Assembly: GCF_900105005.1 (NCBI RefSeq)
Contig: NZ_LT629748.1
Coordinates: 310,001-374,000 of the forward strand
From: Halopseudomonas litoralis
Lineage (GTDB): Bacteria; Pseudomonadota; Gammaproteobacteria; Pseudomonadales; Pseudomonadaceae
Direction of reading: 5' to 3'
DNA: 64,000 bases
This document shows, piece after piece, positions 8,011-17,390 of this stretch; position 1 is the stretch's first letter; each line of letters starts with the position of its first letter. The position numbers were made by a program, and so were the translations under genes. The notes beneath the pieces are model-generated. The model was not told the DNA's origin. It ran no database searches and saw nothing but the letters and a program-made list of their open reading frames with translations.

Positions 8011-8289
8011 TTACGCGGCCCGCTGCGTCTTTCTCCACGCGAGTATCAGACCCACCACCAGCCCTGCCAGCATGATCTGAACTGCCGCAATCACCCATCC
8101 CAGGGCGAGAGAGTTGCCTGTCAGGCTGCTGATAACACATCCCATCAATGACAGGACGCCGAACAGGCGCAGTATCCGGCGACGTCTCTCGCTTGGGCTG
8201 GTATTGAACAGATCCCGGTGATGCCGGGACATGGCCAGACTCAGTGCGAGCATGCCGCTGCAGGCCAGTGCGAAAGCGATCAGCGTCAT
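8011..8289 (-). CDS. DUF3325 small membrane protein, last intact gene of a decayed siderophore operon
   Basis: This 92-residue protein has three predicted membrane helices and the arginine stretch (SERRRRILR) found in DUF3325 proteins. That family is normally the last gene of receptor-DUF3649-PepSY-DUF3325 siderophore loci. All upstream members here are damaged, so although this ORF is open its operon function is probably lost. Confidence 0.7.
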   Translation of the reverse strand: MTLIAFALACSGMLALSLAMSRHHRDLFNTSPSERRRRILRLFGVLSLMGCVISSLTGNSLALGWVIAAVQIMLAGLVVGLILAWRKTQRAA

Positions 8290-8918
8290 GCTGCCAGCTC
8301 CTGTTCGGCGTCCGGTTCTAGCTTCAGAGTTCTGGTTTGCCGCAGGAATCAGCCGGTTGGCCCAGAGCAGAGCAACGGAGGCAATGGTTAACCGAAGAAC
8401 ACCGCGGTGTTCAGTGCTCGCACCACACTCAAACCGGAGGTCTGCCGATTGGCGCGCTTGCGCAGCCAGACGTTATTGCCGGCGACCAGCATCATGCAAC
8501 CGGCCAGGCCTACGAGATACATGCCGATCTGCCCTGCGTGCAGGTTGTAATGCAGTGTGAAGAAGAAGTCCCCGCCTACTGTATCGGGCAGCTGCGCGCC
8601 GCTGGCAGGATCGAATGCGGCCTTGCCGCGCTGGCCGCTGGCATCCTCTTCCCAACCCGGTTGCCAGTAGGGCGCCCGTTGCGTGGAGCCATGCATCCAG
8701 GAGGCATGTAGCGGTGCGCTGACGTTGTCGCTGAGCCAGGCGCTGATGTCGTCCGCCCCGGCGGCTGCGGTAGTGGCCGGGGCATGCAGCGCCGGACGCA
8801 TCCAGTGTTCCAACTCCTTGTCGAAGCAGGCCAGGGTGAAGATGACGATGAACAACAGCCAGCTGGGCAGCAGGCCGCCCCAGGTATGCAGCCCGGCCAT
8901 GGTCTGGCGCAAGTTCAT
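8290..8918 (-). pseudogene. PepSY-associated TM protein (ferrisiderophore reductase type), internal deletion plus frameshift
   Basis: The 176-residue ORF (8388-8918) begins like a normal PepSY TM protein (LHTWGGLLPSWLLFIVIFTL, then HYNLHAGQIGMYLVGLAGC). It jumps after CMMLVA straight into the C-terminal end (VWLRKRANRQ, then SVVRALNTAVFFG). Full-length relatives are about 500 residues. A further frameshift near 8385 hides the rest of the C-terminus: the -1 frame continues LTIASVALLWANRLIPAA up to the next gene. Intact relatives reduce or release iron from imported siderophores in the inner membrane. Confidence 0.75.
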
Positions 8919-9252
8919 GGGCGCAGCCTCCAGTCAGTGGGCAGGTAGGCCAGAAAATAGAGGCCGCCAGCGGTAGAGACTAGCATCAGCCAGGCGCGGA
9001 GCGGACTGCGCGCGGCGAAGGCGTAGAGGGCGGCGGTATACAGGCTGCGGCTGCCGGGCGGCTGGTACTTGATCCCCAGCTCCCACTGCTCACCTTCCAT
9101 GGGTGTGTACGGTTGGTTGTCGGTGGCGTTCAGGCCGATGACCGGCTGGAAGGATTCGCTGTAGCTGAGGTAGGGCGCCAGAGACCCAGCACTACGCAGA
9201 GGCGCAGGGAGCCGGGAAACGCGCGACGAGCACGACGAAGGGGATGGGGCAT
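8915..9252 (-). pseudogene. TonB siderophore receptor / DUF3649 relic
   Basis: An ATG at 9252 opens an Arg-rich signal-like peptide (MPHPLRRARRAFPGS) that soon shifts frame. The other frame then gives LAPYLSYSESFQPVIGLNA and EQWELGIKYQPPGSRSLYTA, a segment from the C-terminal barrel of FoxA/FhuA-like receptors. This is fused to FAARSPLRAWLML, the end of a DUF3649 protein. More than 600 receptor codons are therefore missing. The relic ends by overlapping the PepSY start, preserving the ancestral gene order. Confidence 0.75.
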
Positions 9253-9278
9253 TGGCGGAGGTCCTGTTGTTTTCCGCA

Positions 9279-9299
9279 ATGCTAATGAGAATTATTCTA
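9279..9299 (-). promoter_or_regulatory. Fur-box-like operator
   Basis: AATGCTAATGAGAATTATTCT resembles the GATAATGATAATCATTATC Fur consensus in its NAT-repeat units. It lies about 27 bases upstream of the relic receptor start, on the side expected for the leftward siderophore operon. It supports the identification of the damaged operon as iron-regulated. Confidence 0.6.
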
Positions 9300-9386
9300 T
9301 TCTGCAAGTCGTGTACGTTGCTTCCCGTCACAAAAATATGACGCAGCGCATCGTCCGCTCGTGACGGGCAGCAGACACCCGGATGC

Positions 9387-9560
9387 TCAGGGTATAAAGA
9401 GTCTGTTGATGGTGACCGTCGGTGCGTTGCACATATTGTAGGAGGCAGAGCACTGCACCATCTGGGCGCCGGTTGCGCCATTGACCTCTACCGCTGCTAC
9501 CACGGCTATCAGCGAACCCATGGCAAACACTGGCCAGAACGGCCATCTTTTCATTTTCAT
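9387..9560 (-). CDS. Small exported or membrane-anchored protein, unknown
   Basis: This 57-residue ORF starts at ATG 9560 with AAGGGG at ideal spacing upstream. It has a basic start (MKMKRWPFWP), a hydrophobic stretch at about residues 11-24 and then a short tail with two cysteines (MVQCSASYNMC). That suggests a signal anchor and a small periplasmic domain with a possible disulfide. No family recognised. Confidence 0.45.
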   Translation of the reverse strand: MKMKRWPFWPVFAMGSLIAVVAAVEVNGATGAQMVQCSASYNMCNAPTVTINRLFIP

Positions 9561-9748
9561 GGTTGACCCCTTCTTATCGGGTGTTATTTGGCACCATGCC
9601 GGATTTCTCCATTGGTTCTGAGATTAGGTCGCCGAGATAGACCCTGCCTCGTTCATTTGAGGTAGACGCGGGCTAATACTGACGGATGGTAGCCGGGACC
9701 GCGCCTGGTTTTGCACTCCCGCACCGTTTGTGACCTGCCTGAGACGCG

Positions 9749-10675
9749 TCACACCAGATTCGCCACCCCGAACGGAATATGCACCATCGGAATATCACCC
9801 GCATCCGACTCCAGGTGCGAGCGCTGGTCATCGAAGAACATGTGAGGTTTGAGCACGCTCAGAATCCGATCCTTCTTCATGCCGCCGAGAAAAAACACTT
9901 CGTTTGGGTTAACGCCCCAGTGTTCCAGCGTGGTAATTACACGCTCGTGTGAAGGGGCATTGCGGGCGGTGACAATAGCGGTGCGCAGCACGCGTTCGTA
10001 GTTTTTATCTTCGGCCAGCGCCTGATCTTCCAGGTGCTGCAGGTGCGATATTTTACGGAACAGGTCAGCCAGTGGGCCCGGTGTATGAGGTATGTGCGAG
10101 TGGGAAGTCTCGTGTGCCTGAAACTCCTTTAGCGAGCCGGTCTTGTAGACACGTTCCGAGGCGTCATCGGCAATCACACCGTCGAAGTCGAAGGCTATGC
10201 GCAGCTCCACATCATCTTCATCGTCCACAACATGACTCGGAAGCACGGTGCCGGCCGGGTGGCCGTAATCGATGGCTTGCAACACGTCACCCTCGTTGGC
10301 GCTGAGAAACAGCGAAGCGTTGAAAGCCGGAATGTAGGCGTAGGGTGATTTGCCTTCCAGAAAGGCGGCGCGGCTGATGTCCAGGCCGTGGTGGACGATG
10401 GAGTTGAAAACCCGCTTGCCGGTGATGGCGGAGTTGCGTGACAGCAGCACTACCTCGACCGGGCACTGTGCGGGAAATTTGCGGTTGATGCTCAGAAATC
10501 GCCGCACAAAAGGAAAGGCCACACCCTTGCTCAGGGGCGTATGCAGGTGCTCTTGCTGATATTCCCGGTAGGCCTTTTCCCCATGTTCGCGAAACACCTG
10601 GTCGGATTCGGTCAGATCGAACAGGGCGCTGGAGGCAATGGCGATGACGAGTTTCTGCTCAATGGGGTAGGACAT
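9749..10675 (-). CDS. 5'-nucleotidase (cytosolic NT5C1-like family)
   Basis: This 308-residue protein matches the bacterial members of the 5'-nucleotidase family (PF06189 type). The N-terminus is MSYPIEQKLVIAIASSALFD, and the HAD-like centre has FDFDGVIADD (about 158-167). The end has a second acidic motif (FFDDQ, about 284-288). It should dephosphorylate nucleoside monophosphates in the cytoplasm. The ATG at 10675 was chosen over a much longer frame because family members begin at this point. Divergent from truC. Confidence 0.82.
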   Translation of the reverse strand: MSYPIEQKLVIAIASSALFDLTESDQVFREHGEKAYREYQQEHLHTPLSKGVAFPFVRRFLSINRKFPAQCPVEVVLLSRNSAITGKRVFNSIVHHGLDISRAAFLEGKSPYAYIPAFNASLFLSANEGDVLQAIDYGHPAGTVLPSHVVDDEDDVELRIAFDFDGVIADDASERVYKTGSLKEFQAHETSHSHIPHTPGPLADLFRKISHLQHLEDQALAEDKNYERVLRTAIVTARNAPSHERVITTLEHWGVNPNEVFFLGGMKKDRILSVLKPHMFFDDQRSHLESDAGDIPMVHIPFGVANLV

Positions 10676-10804
10676 GGTTCCGGATCCGTCTGGTTGCGCA
10701 GGCTCCATGGTAACTGATCTGCAAGGCAACGAACCGGAACCATCGCCAGCGGCGTCATTGCTGATATTCTGTATGACGTTTTCGACTGATGACACCTTCC
10801 TGTT

Positions 10805-11584
10805 ATGGCACTTCCTCTCACAACGGCCCTTGGCGCCGCTGCTGCACCAGCCAATCCGCTGGTGGAAATCTACCGCGATGACTGGCTGCTCGCGGTACAT
10901 AAACCCGCTGGGCTGCTGGTCCACCGCAGCCCGATAGATCGTCACGAAACCGAATTTGCCTTGCAGTATGCGCGGCAGCTCAATGGCGGCGAGCATGTCT
11001 ATCCGGTGCACCGGCTGGATCGGCCTACTTCGGGGCTGCTGGTATTTGCCCGCGACCCCGAGACAGCCAGCACGCTGGGCAAGGCGTTGATGGCCGGGCA
11101 GGTCAGCAAGTCTTATCTGGCCATGGTGCGAGGTTGGGCACCGGAAGCCGGGCTGATCAATCATCCCTTACGTGAACACGCCACTGACCGGCGCTGCAAG
11201 GACGAACCTCAACCGATTCGCGATGCGGCCAGCCGCTACCAGCGTCTGGCCACCACGGAGATTGCGGTCGAGATAGAAGGTTACCCGGTCAGCCGTTATA
11301 GCTTGCTGGCGCTCTACCCGGAAACGGGTCGCAAGCATCAGCTGCGACGGCACATGCAGCACATCAGCCATCCCATCATTGGCGATACCAATTACGGGCG
11401 CACCCGACACAATCATTACTTTGCCGAACGCTTCGGCGGCGGCCGGCTGATGCTGGCTGCCACCGGAATGACGTTCCAGCACCCTGCGACGGGCGAGCCG
11501 CTGCAGTTGCACTGTGAGCCGGAACAGAGCTTCGTGCAGGTGCTGTCGATATTTGATCAGCTGCCGCCATTGACGGCGCAATAA
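10805..11584 (+). CDS. truC: tRNA pseudouridine(65) synthase TruC
   Basis: This RluA-family enzyme has 259 residues, the size of E. coli TruC, and no S4 domain. The catalytic Asp lies in HRLDRPTSG (about 68-76). YRDDWLLAVHKPAGLLVHRS near the start and GRKHQLRRHM (about 176-185) are diagnostic of the family. It isomerises U65 in some tRNAs. An alternative is an RluA paralogue, but the lack of S4 and the start sequence favour TruC. Confidence 0.85.
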   Translation: MALPLTTALGAAAAPANPLVEIYRDDWLLAVHKPAGLLVHRSPIDRHETEFALQYARQLNGGEHVYPVHRLDRPTSGLLVFARDPETASTLGKALMAGQVSKSYLAMVRGWAPEAGLINHPLREHATDRRCKDEPQPIRDAASRYQRLATTEIAVEIEGYPVSRYSLLALYPETGRKHQLRRHMQHISHPIIGDTNYGRTRHNHYFAERFGGGRLMLAATGMTFQHPATGEPLQLHCEPEQSFVQVLSIFDQLPPLTAQ

Positions 11585-11588
11585 GCGG

Positions 11589-12692
11589 TCAGATATCAGT
11601 CACTACATGTCCGTCGATCGGTGCGATACGGCCGTTGACCAGGGTGTCGACCAATGCCTGTGTGGCTTCCAGACCCTGATGGGTTTCCAGCTCGAGCCAG
11701 GGGCTTTCGGTGTCACTGACCCGTTGGATGAAGCTCAATTGCGCTTCGTTGAAGCGGCGGGTGACTTCCGCCGGGCCCCAGTCTGCGTTGCGCTTGCGGA
11801 TCTGGTTTGGCGCAAAGTAGCTTTGTGGTTGAGGGCCGCTGAGGACCAGTTGCTGTTCGCTGATATGATCCTGGCTGTGGGCCGAGCCGGCGTAGCAGTC
11901 ATGAACCAGCGCATTGCCAAAATGCGCATGTACCCGCTGACGCAGATCGGCATTGCCGGAAAAGTCCACGTACAGCGTCGGTACGCTGGGGTCCAGGGTT
12001 TCCAGCTGGTCGTAGGTGACGCTTTTCTGGTAGCAGCCGAGACCGTCGACGTATGCCTGGTTGCTGGCCGAGGTGATGCCCACCACTTCTATATCCTTGT
12101 CCTGCAGGCAGAAAACCGTACCGAAAGCTGTCTTGCTGGAGGCGCTGGATACCAGAACGCGCTTGGCGTCGAAGAAACGGTTGTCTTCCAGATAATCCGC
12201 GAGCATGAACGAGGTGATGAACAGCGGCCGCAGCAGCATCTGGTAATCTTCGTTCTCGGGACGGTAGGCGGCGTCAGTGCTGTTGCGCTGGTATTGGTTA
12301 TAAGCCGAGACCAGATCCAGGCGATGCTCACTGCCGTCATAGAAACCGCGCTCGGTGATGCGCACCGGTTTGACCACCAGGTGGCTGGCTATCGGCCAAT
12401 AGCCGTAGAAGCGCTCGCCCACGGCAAGGCCTTCCACTGTGGTGCTGACGACCTCGGCAAAACCCCAGGCAGGCATGTGACCCCAGGCTGCGTCGTCGGT
12501 GGGAAAGTAGTTCCAATAGCGCAGGTGCGGAGTGTCGCCAAAGGCGGCGTAGGTGATGTTGTTGGTGGTCAGCGCCAGGCGGTGGATCTTCAGCAGCGCC
12601 TCGCCGGGTTGCAGATCACCCTGGGTTTGGGTAACGATGCGGGTACGAGCGAGGTCACTCTTGTCAGTTTGCAGGCTTTGGGTCTGAGTCAT
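11589..12692 (-). CDS. DUF2855 family protein (MDR-like)
   Basis: This 367-residue protein belongs to DUF2855: ALTTNNITYAAFGD at about 44-57, WGFAEVV at about 83-89, and a C-terminal HDCYAGSAHSQD. The family resembles medium-chain reductases without the zinc ligands; no activity is established. The ATG at 12692 fits family length and leaves a 75-base divergent promoter region shared with the tetR gene, which is therefore its likely regulator. Confidence 0.75.
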   Translation of the reverse strand: MTQTQSLQTDKSDLARTRIVTQTQGDLQPGEALLKIHRLALTTNNITYAAFGDTPHLRYWNYFPTDDAAWGHMPAWGFAEVVSTTVEGLAVGERFYGYWPIASHLVVKPVRITERGFYDGSEHRLDLVSAYNQYQRNSTDAAYRPENEDYQMLLRPLFITSFMLADYLEDNRFFDAKRVLVSSASSKTAFGTVFCLQDKDIEVVGITSASNQAYVDGLGCYQKSVTYDQLETLDPSVPTLYVDFSGNADLRQRVHAHFGNALVHDCYAGSAHSQDHISEQQLVLSGPQPQSYFAPNQIRKRNADWGPAEVTRRFNEAQLSFIQRVSDTESPWLELETHQGLEATQALVDTLVNGRIAPIDGHVVTDI

Positions 12693-12767
12693 GATGGGCT
12701 CCGGTAACAATAATCTTGCAGTACACAGACTGTACGCCAGCCCTGCGCTGGATGGGTTCGGATAACC

Positions 12768-13394
12768 ATGAGCAGTAAAATACCCTCTGTAACCCGCAGT
12801 AAACCGCTGAAACGCCCAACTCAAGCGCGGGCGCGCTTCACTGTGCAGGCGATATTCGATACCTATGTTCGGATTTGGCAGCGCGACGGCTGGGCCGGGC
12901 TCACTACCCGTGCGGTAGCGCTGGAGGCGGGCGTTGCGGTGGGCACTCTGTACGATTATTTTCCCAGCAAGGAGGCGCTGCACTCAGCCTATGTACGCCA
13001 CTGCATCGAAAGGCTGATTCAGGCGGTGGATGTGCAGGTGGTGGAGCCGACCGATCTGAACTGGCAGCAGCGGATTCACCTGCTGATCCAGCTGCTCAGC
13101 GGCATGCAGCGCGAAGAACTATCGTGGTTCCATCCGGACATGATGGAACTGGAGCCGCTGATTGCAGAACAGAAATACCAGTTGCGCGCCTATGCAGAAC
13201 TCCTCGCCATGTGGCGACGGGTAATGGACGCCTGCACCGACCTGCCGCAGCAGCCGGATGAGCACCTGATCGAGGCGCTGCACCTGGCGGTATGGGGCGG
13301 CCGGCGTTATGCCATGCAGCTGCGTCTGGACGAGCAGCGGATGCGGCTATGGGCGGCGGAGATGGAGGCGCTCTGTCTGGCGCGGCTGGATTAA
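12768..13394 (+). CDS. TetR-family transcriptional regulator
   Basis: This 208-residue protein has an N-terminal helix-turn-helix: TTRAVALEAGVAVGTLYDYF (about 45-64) fits TetR exactly. The C-terminal ligand domain is not assignable. It is divergent from the DUF2855 gene and probably controls it. Its 3' end overlaps the convergent gpx gene by 4 bases. Confidence 0.85.
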   Translation: MSSKIPSVTRSKPLKRPTQARARFTVQAIFDTYVRIWQRDGWAGLTTRAVALEAGVAVGTLYDYFPSKEALHSAYVRHCIERLIQAVDVQVVEPTDLNWQQRIHLLIQLLSGMQREELSWFHPDMMELEPLIAEQKYQLRAYAELLAMWRRVMDACTDLPQQPDEHLIEALHLAVWGGRRYAMQLRLDEQRMRLWAAEMEALCLARLD

Positions 13395-13939
13395 GCCTCC
13401 TTCGCCAACTCCGCTTCGATCGCCGATACCAGTCGCGAATCGTCCGCTTTCACATCCGGGGCGAAACGTGCGACTACCTCGCCATTGCGGTTGATCAGAA
13501 ACTTCTCGAAGTTCCACAGCACATCCGCCGGATTCTCCGGGTTCACGCCGAAGCCTTTCAGCCGCTCGCGGAACGGACCGTCGCCGGTGGCCTGGGGTTG
13601 GGCGCGGGTCAGTTCGGCGTATAGCGGATGCTGCGCCTCGCCGATCACCGAGATCTTGGAAAACAGCGGGAAGTGCACGTCGTAGGTGGTCGAGCAGAAG
13701 TCGCGGATCTCATCCTCGCTGCCGGGCTCCTGGCCTTTGAAGTCATTGGCCGGGAAGCCGAGCACTTCCAGCCCTTCACTATGCTTGGCCTGATACAGGG
13801 CTTCGAGCCCTTCGTATTGCGGCGTCAGGCCGCATTTGGAGGCGACGTTGACCGCCAGCAGTACTTTGCCGCGGTAGTCAGCCAGGCTGCCGGCCGTACC
13901 GTCGATGCGGATCAGGGGAATATCGTACAGAGCGCTCAT
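13391..13939 (-). CDS. Glutathione peroxidase family (thiol peroxidase)
   Basis: This 182-residue protein has the peroxidatic Cys36 in NVASKCGLTPQY, the conserved GFPANDFKGQEPG block and WNFEKFLI, giving the Cys-Gln-Trp-Asn active site of GPx proteins. Cys replaces selenocysteine as usual in bacteria. It reduces hydroperoxides, often with thioredoxin. No signal peptide. It overlaps the tetR stop on the opposite strand. Confidence 0.9.
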   Translation of the reverse strand: MSALYDIPLIRIDGTAGSLADYRGKVLLAVNVASKCGLTPQYEGLEALYQAKHSEGLEVLGFPANDFKGQEPGSEDEIRDFCSTTYDVHFPLFSKISVIGEAQHPLYAELTRAQPQATGDGPFRERLKGFGVNPENPADVLWNFEKFLINRNGEVVARFAPDVKADDSRLVSAIEAELAKEA

Positions 13940-14183
13940 GGTTGTTCCTTTGTCGTTGTTGGCAGTGGTTATTGAAGGTAGCAGAACCCTGGGCGGACGG
14001 GCAGTCTGCGACCAGTTTTTACTGATGATGCTGAATTTGACCAGGTAAAGGGAAATGGTTAACCGCAGCCGGAAGCGATATCCTTTGAAGGATCATTACC
14101 GAGCGGCGCCCCGCGCTGCGATTCTGAGCGCGCATGCCGCTGAAGAGGTCCCTGCAGGCGGTAAATGATGTTTCAGGATTGCA

Positions 14184-15509
14184 ATGAAGAACTTTACTGA
14201 AGGGCCCATCGCCAGGCAGCTCGGGACATTTTCCCTGCCCATCGTCGTGAGCAGCCTGTTGCAGGTATCCATCCAGCTGATCAATGGTCTTTGGGTAGGG
14301 AATCTGCTGGGCAGTGGTGCATTCGGTGCGGTAACGGTCGGCACTATTCTGATGATGGTGGTGCTGGCTTTTGTGATGGGGGTCAACCAGGCGACCCTGG
14401 CAGTTTTTGCCCAGCTGCGTGGCCGCGGAGACAAGGAGGAGATGCGCGCCTATTTGAGCGCGTTCGTCATCATTCTCGGCCTGTTGTCAGGCGTCATCAG
14501 CATCCTTGGCTATATTTTTGCCGATGCCTTGCTGGCGTTGCTCAACACGCCCGCTGCGATTATCGATGATGCGCGGCTATATTTGCAGATCAACTTCGTC
14601 GGCACCTTGCTGCTGGTCGGCTACAACTTTGTCAGTACTGTGCTGCGCGCCTTTGGCGATAGCCGCACGCCGCTGTATTTCGTGCTGTTGGCGACCGTCC
14701 TGACCACCCTGCTGTCGCCGTTATTCATTGGCGGGTTTCAGTGGGGAATTGCCGGGGCGGCCTATGCCATTGTCGCTGCCCAGGGCGCGGCCTTTCTCTA
14801 CAGTCTGGTGCATCTGACGCGAAAGTTTCCAGGACACGGGTTTCGCTTGCGGTTGCCGCAGCGGGCGGAAGTGCAGACGATACTGCGACTGGGCATTCCC
14901 TCTGGAGCGCAGATGGTCGTTATCCATGCAGGCACCACCGTCATCCTGTCATTGGTGAACAGTCTGGGTGCGGATGCGGTGGCAGGCTTCGGCGCGGCCC
15001 AGCGGCTGGATAACCTCATCCTGCTGCCGGCTGTGGCGCTGGGCACGGCGGTTACGGCGATGGCGGGGCAGAATATCGGCGTGCAACAGTGGTCGCGGGT
15101 AACGCAGATAACCCGAGCGGGTCTCATCTACAATACGAGCATCATGTTGCTGCTGGCCAGTGTGCTGTATGTCTGGGCGGAGCCGTTGATCAGGTTGTTC
15201 ATCCAGGACGAGGCCAGTGTGGCCTTCGGCACCAGCTATCTGAAGACGATTGCTTTCTTCTATCCGTTTATCGGGCTGAACTTTGTCTTCAACAGTGTAG
15301 TACGGGGAGCGGGGGCGATGTTCCAGGTACTGGCGCTGAACATCATCTCCCTGTGGATATTGCGTGTGCCTTTGGCTTACTGGGCCACCGCGATGTACGG
15401 CGAAACCGGCGTGGCGCTGGGTATCGGCTTCAGCTTTCTGCTCAGTTCGGTGTTTTCTTTCGCCTATTATCGGTGGGGCGGATGGAGAGAAAAGAAACTG
15501 TTTGAGTAG
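14184..15509 (+). CDS. MATE-family multidrug efflux transporter
   Basis: This 441-residue integral membrane protein has about 12 helices in two related halves: the first starts IARQLGTFSLPIVVSSLLQV, the second near residue 230 with LGIPSGAQMVVIHAG. This matches NorM/DinF-type MATE antiporters that use Na+ or H+ to expel cationic drugs. It is followed closely by an SMR efflux gene, suggesting a small drug-export cluster. Confidence 0.87.
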   Translation: MKNFTEGPIARQLGTFSLPIVVSSLLQVSIQLINGLWVGNLLGSGAFGAVTVGTILMMVVLAFVMGVNQATLAVFAQLRGRGDKEEMRAYLSAFVIILGLLSGVISILGYIFADALLALLNTPAAIIDDARLYLQINFVGTLLLVGYNFVSTVLRAFGDSRTPLYFVLLATVLTTLLSPLFIGGFQWGIAGAAYAIVAAQGAAFLYSLVHLTRKFPGHGFRLRLPQRAEVQTILRLGIPSGAQMVVIHAGTTVILSLVNSLGADAVAGFGAAQRLDNLILLPAVALGTAVTAMAGQNIGVQQWSRVTQITRAGLIYNTSIMLLLASVLYVWAEPLIRLFIQDEASVAFGTSYLKTIAFFYPFIGLNFVFNSVVRGAGAMFQVLALNIISLWILRVPLAYWATAMYGETGVALGIGFSFLLSSVFSFAYYRWGGWREKKLFE

Positions 15510-15570
15510 GCGTCATTTTTACTGGATCGGCTGCTATTATCTGCGGCCGATACCCGAAGAGTGACAGAAG

Positions 15571-15903
15571 ATGAAAAGCTGGATATTCCTCTCCATAGCG
15601 ATTGTGGCCGAGGTCATTGCCACCTCGGCGTTGAAGGCCAGCGAGGGGTTCAGCAAGCCCTTGCCGACCCTGCTGATGATAGTTGGCTACGGGATCGCCT
15701 TCTATCTTCTGGCGCTGACCCTGCGCACCATTCCGGTGGGCGTGGCCTATGCCATCTGGTCTGGTGCGGGAATAGTGTTGATTACTGCGGTGGCGTGGTT
15801 CATGTACGGGCAGAAGCTGGACCTGCCGGCGCTGCTTGGCATGGGGCTGATTGTTGCCGGTGTGGTGGTGCTGAATGTGTTTTCCAAGGCGGTTGCCCAC
15901 TGA
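15571..15903 (+). CDS. SMR-family efflux protein (EmrE/QacE type)
   Basis: This 110-residue protein has four membrane helices. The essential Glu14 lies in [16 protein letters not shown], and YAIWSGAG is in helix 3, as in EmrE. It works as a dimeric H+/cation antiporter. It lies 61 bases after the MATE gene on the same strand. Confidence 0.9.
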   Translation: MKSWIFLSIAIVAEVIATSALKASEGFSKPLPTLLMIVGYGIAFYLLALTLRTIPVGVAYAIWSGAGIVLITAVAWFMYGQKLDLPALLGMGLIVAGVVVLNVFSKAVAH

Positions 15904-16086
15904 GCTGGAGAGTCCGACAGTGCAGACCGGCCATGCCGGCCCGCCATCTGTGGGGCGAGAGGCTTGCTGGAAGGCATGACGCTGCCGTTTACAGCGCCTC
16001 TGTGAGGAGAAGCGTCCGATCCCACCGTTCCCAGGCAGAGCGTAGGAGCCACCGCATTTGAGTGGATGACTCATCAAGGACCAAGG

Positions 16087-16680
16087 CTATAAATCCATCT
16101 GCTGCTGAATACCCTGGCTCCTTTCCCTGGCGTTCAGCGGCTCGCCGCGGGTGGCGTCATAGGTCAGTTGGCCTCGATACAGCCGAGCCGGGCGGGTGTA
16201 GGGATGTTTTTCGATGTGTTTCTCATCCTGAATGTGCATGACCTGGGTGCCGCTGGCCATCAATACATCGGATACCAGTGAGCGATGACAGCGCCACCAG
16301 AGCACTTCGGCGCACATCATGCTGGTACATCGTCGCACGGCCAACTGGTGCAGACGTTCGAGGCCGGTGGCAAATTCCTGGCTGGCGGTATGGTCGGCGT
16401 AACCGCGAAAGGAGGTATTGCGCCACGCAGTATTGACCGAATCCGATGCTGGCCGGCGGCGACCACCCAACTCGGTGATCAGCAGATACTCGATACCCTG
16501 CTCATGCAGGCTGGCGCGCAACGCCTCCTGACCGAACTGCGGCATACGACGGGAACCGGGAAAGCGCCGCACATCCGCCACGGCCTCGATTCGATAATGC
16601 TGGAGCAGAGTGATGAACTCTTCTATCGAGCGTGTCGAGTGGCCCAGGGTCCAGATGGTATCGGCCTGTTCCATGCTCAT
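16087..16680 (-). CDS. DUF488 family protein
   Basis: This 197-residue protein has TLGHSTRSIEEFITLL (about 11-26), VADVRRFPGSRRMPQF (about 35-50) and CAEVLWWRCHRSLVSD (about 120-135), the three blocks of DUF488. The family is widespread, with Cys/Arg/His residues that suggest enzymatic or nucleic-acid binding roles, but it is unproven. Its ATG overlaps the stop of the DUF2945 gene, so both are co-translated. Confidence 0.8.
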   Translation of the reverse strand: MSMEQADTIWTLGHSTRSIEEFITLLQHYRIEAVADVRRFPGSRRMPQFGQEALRASLHEQGIEYLLITELGGRRRPASDSVNTAWRNTSFRGYADHTASQEFATGLERLHQLAVRRCTSMMCAEVLWWRCHRSLVSDVLMASGTQVMHIQDEKHIEKHPYTRPARLYRGQLTYDATRGEPLNARERSQGIQQQMDL

Positions 16681-16889
16681 TTGATCCGGGTCAGGGCATC
16701 TTCCCTGTGCATGGCGATGTGGTCGGTCTTGTCGCTCTGGATCTCGTACTGTGGCGAGTCCTTGCTCGCCCGGCGCGGGTGGCCCTTGTAGGTGGTATCG
16801 GCGGTATGCACCTTGATGATGGTGCCGCTGACCCGCCCGGCTTCGGAATTCCAACTGACGTGATCGTTGATCTTGAACTTGTGGCTCAT
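16677..16889 (-). CDS. DUF2945 (hypervirulence-associated TUDOR-like) protein
   Basis: This 70-residue protein has FKINDHVSWNSEAGRVSGTI at the start, then a YKGHPRRASKDSPQYEI block, typical of the small SH3/TUDOR-like DUF2945 family. Function is unknown. It is the first gene of a two-gene unit with DUF488 (4-base overlap), a pairing also seen elsewhere in Pseudomonas. Confidence 0.8.
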   Translation of the reverse strand: MSHKFKINDHVSWNSEAGRVSGTIIKVHTADTTYKGHPRRASKDSPQYEIQSDKTDHIAMHREDALTRIK

Positions 16890-17069
16890 GATCTTTCTCC
16901 TCCATATCCTCTTACTTGCTGTGACACGAGCCAGGCTGGAAGGTTTGCCCTGAGTTATTGCCGGTTGGCATGACGGGAAGCAGCGAACTAATCTTTTCCG
17001 GCGGGATACTCACACTCTATTAACGATTCGGGAGATGCGACATGGAAACCATGGAACTGCACCGCCGAC

Positions 17070-17330
17070 TCCGAAGCGGCGCAGGGCAGCGTCACCGGCC
17101 GCCAGCATCTGGCATTTCAGGCGCGGGACGAGGCCATGGTCGAAGCGTTCCACAGGGCTGCTTTGGCCAGCGGAGGACAGGACAACGGTGCGCCGGGGTT
17201 GCGCTCCTATCATCCAGGCTACTATGCCGCCTTTGTGCTCGATCCCGAAGGCAATAATATCGAGGCGGTGTTTCATGGCGAGGCACGCCGCAGCGCGCCT
17301 TCAGTGCATATCAGCTTCGAGCCGGATTGA
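17070..17330 (+). pseudogene. VOC-family gene, N-terminally truncated
   Basis: The frame reads GSVTGRQHLAFQARDEAMVE, then APGLRSYHPGYYAAFVLDPE, then GNNIEAVFHG, the C-terminal module of a glyoxalase/bleomycin-resistance-like protein. The N-terminal module is missing and no ATG precedes the conserved part in frame; a 64-residue ORF from 17136 remains. Probably a relic. Confidence 0.6.
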
Positions 17331-17355
17331 GACGGGGTGGGCTGCCGATGGGTAG

Positions 17356-17374
17356 CCCCGGCGCGGTGCCGGGG
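17356..17374. terminator. Short GC-rich hairpin between convergent genes
   Basis: CCCCGGC (17356-17362) pairs with GCCGGGG (17368-17374) around a 5-nt loop, between the VOC relic and the end of tmm. No T tract follows on either strand, so termination is possible but unproven. Confidence 0.35.
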
Positions 17375-17390
17375 ATAGTTGGATAGGGCG

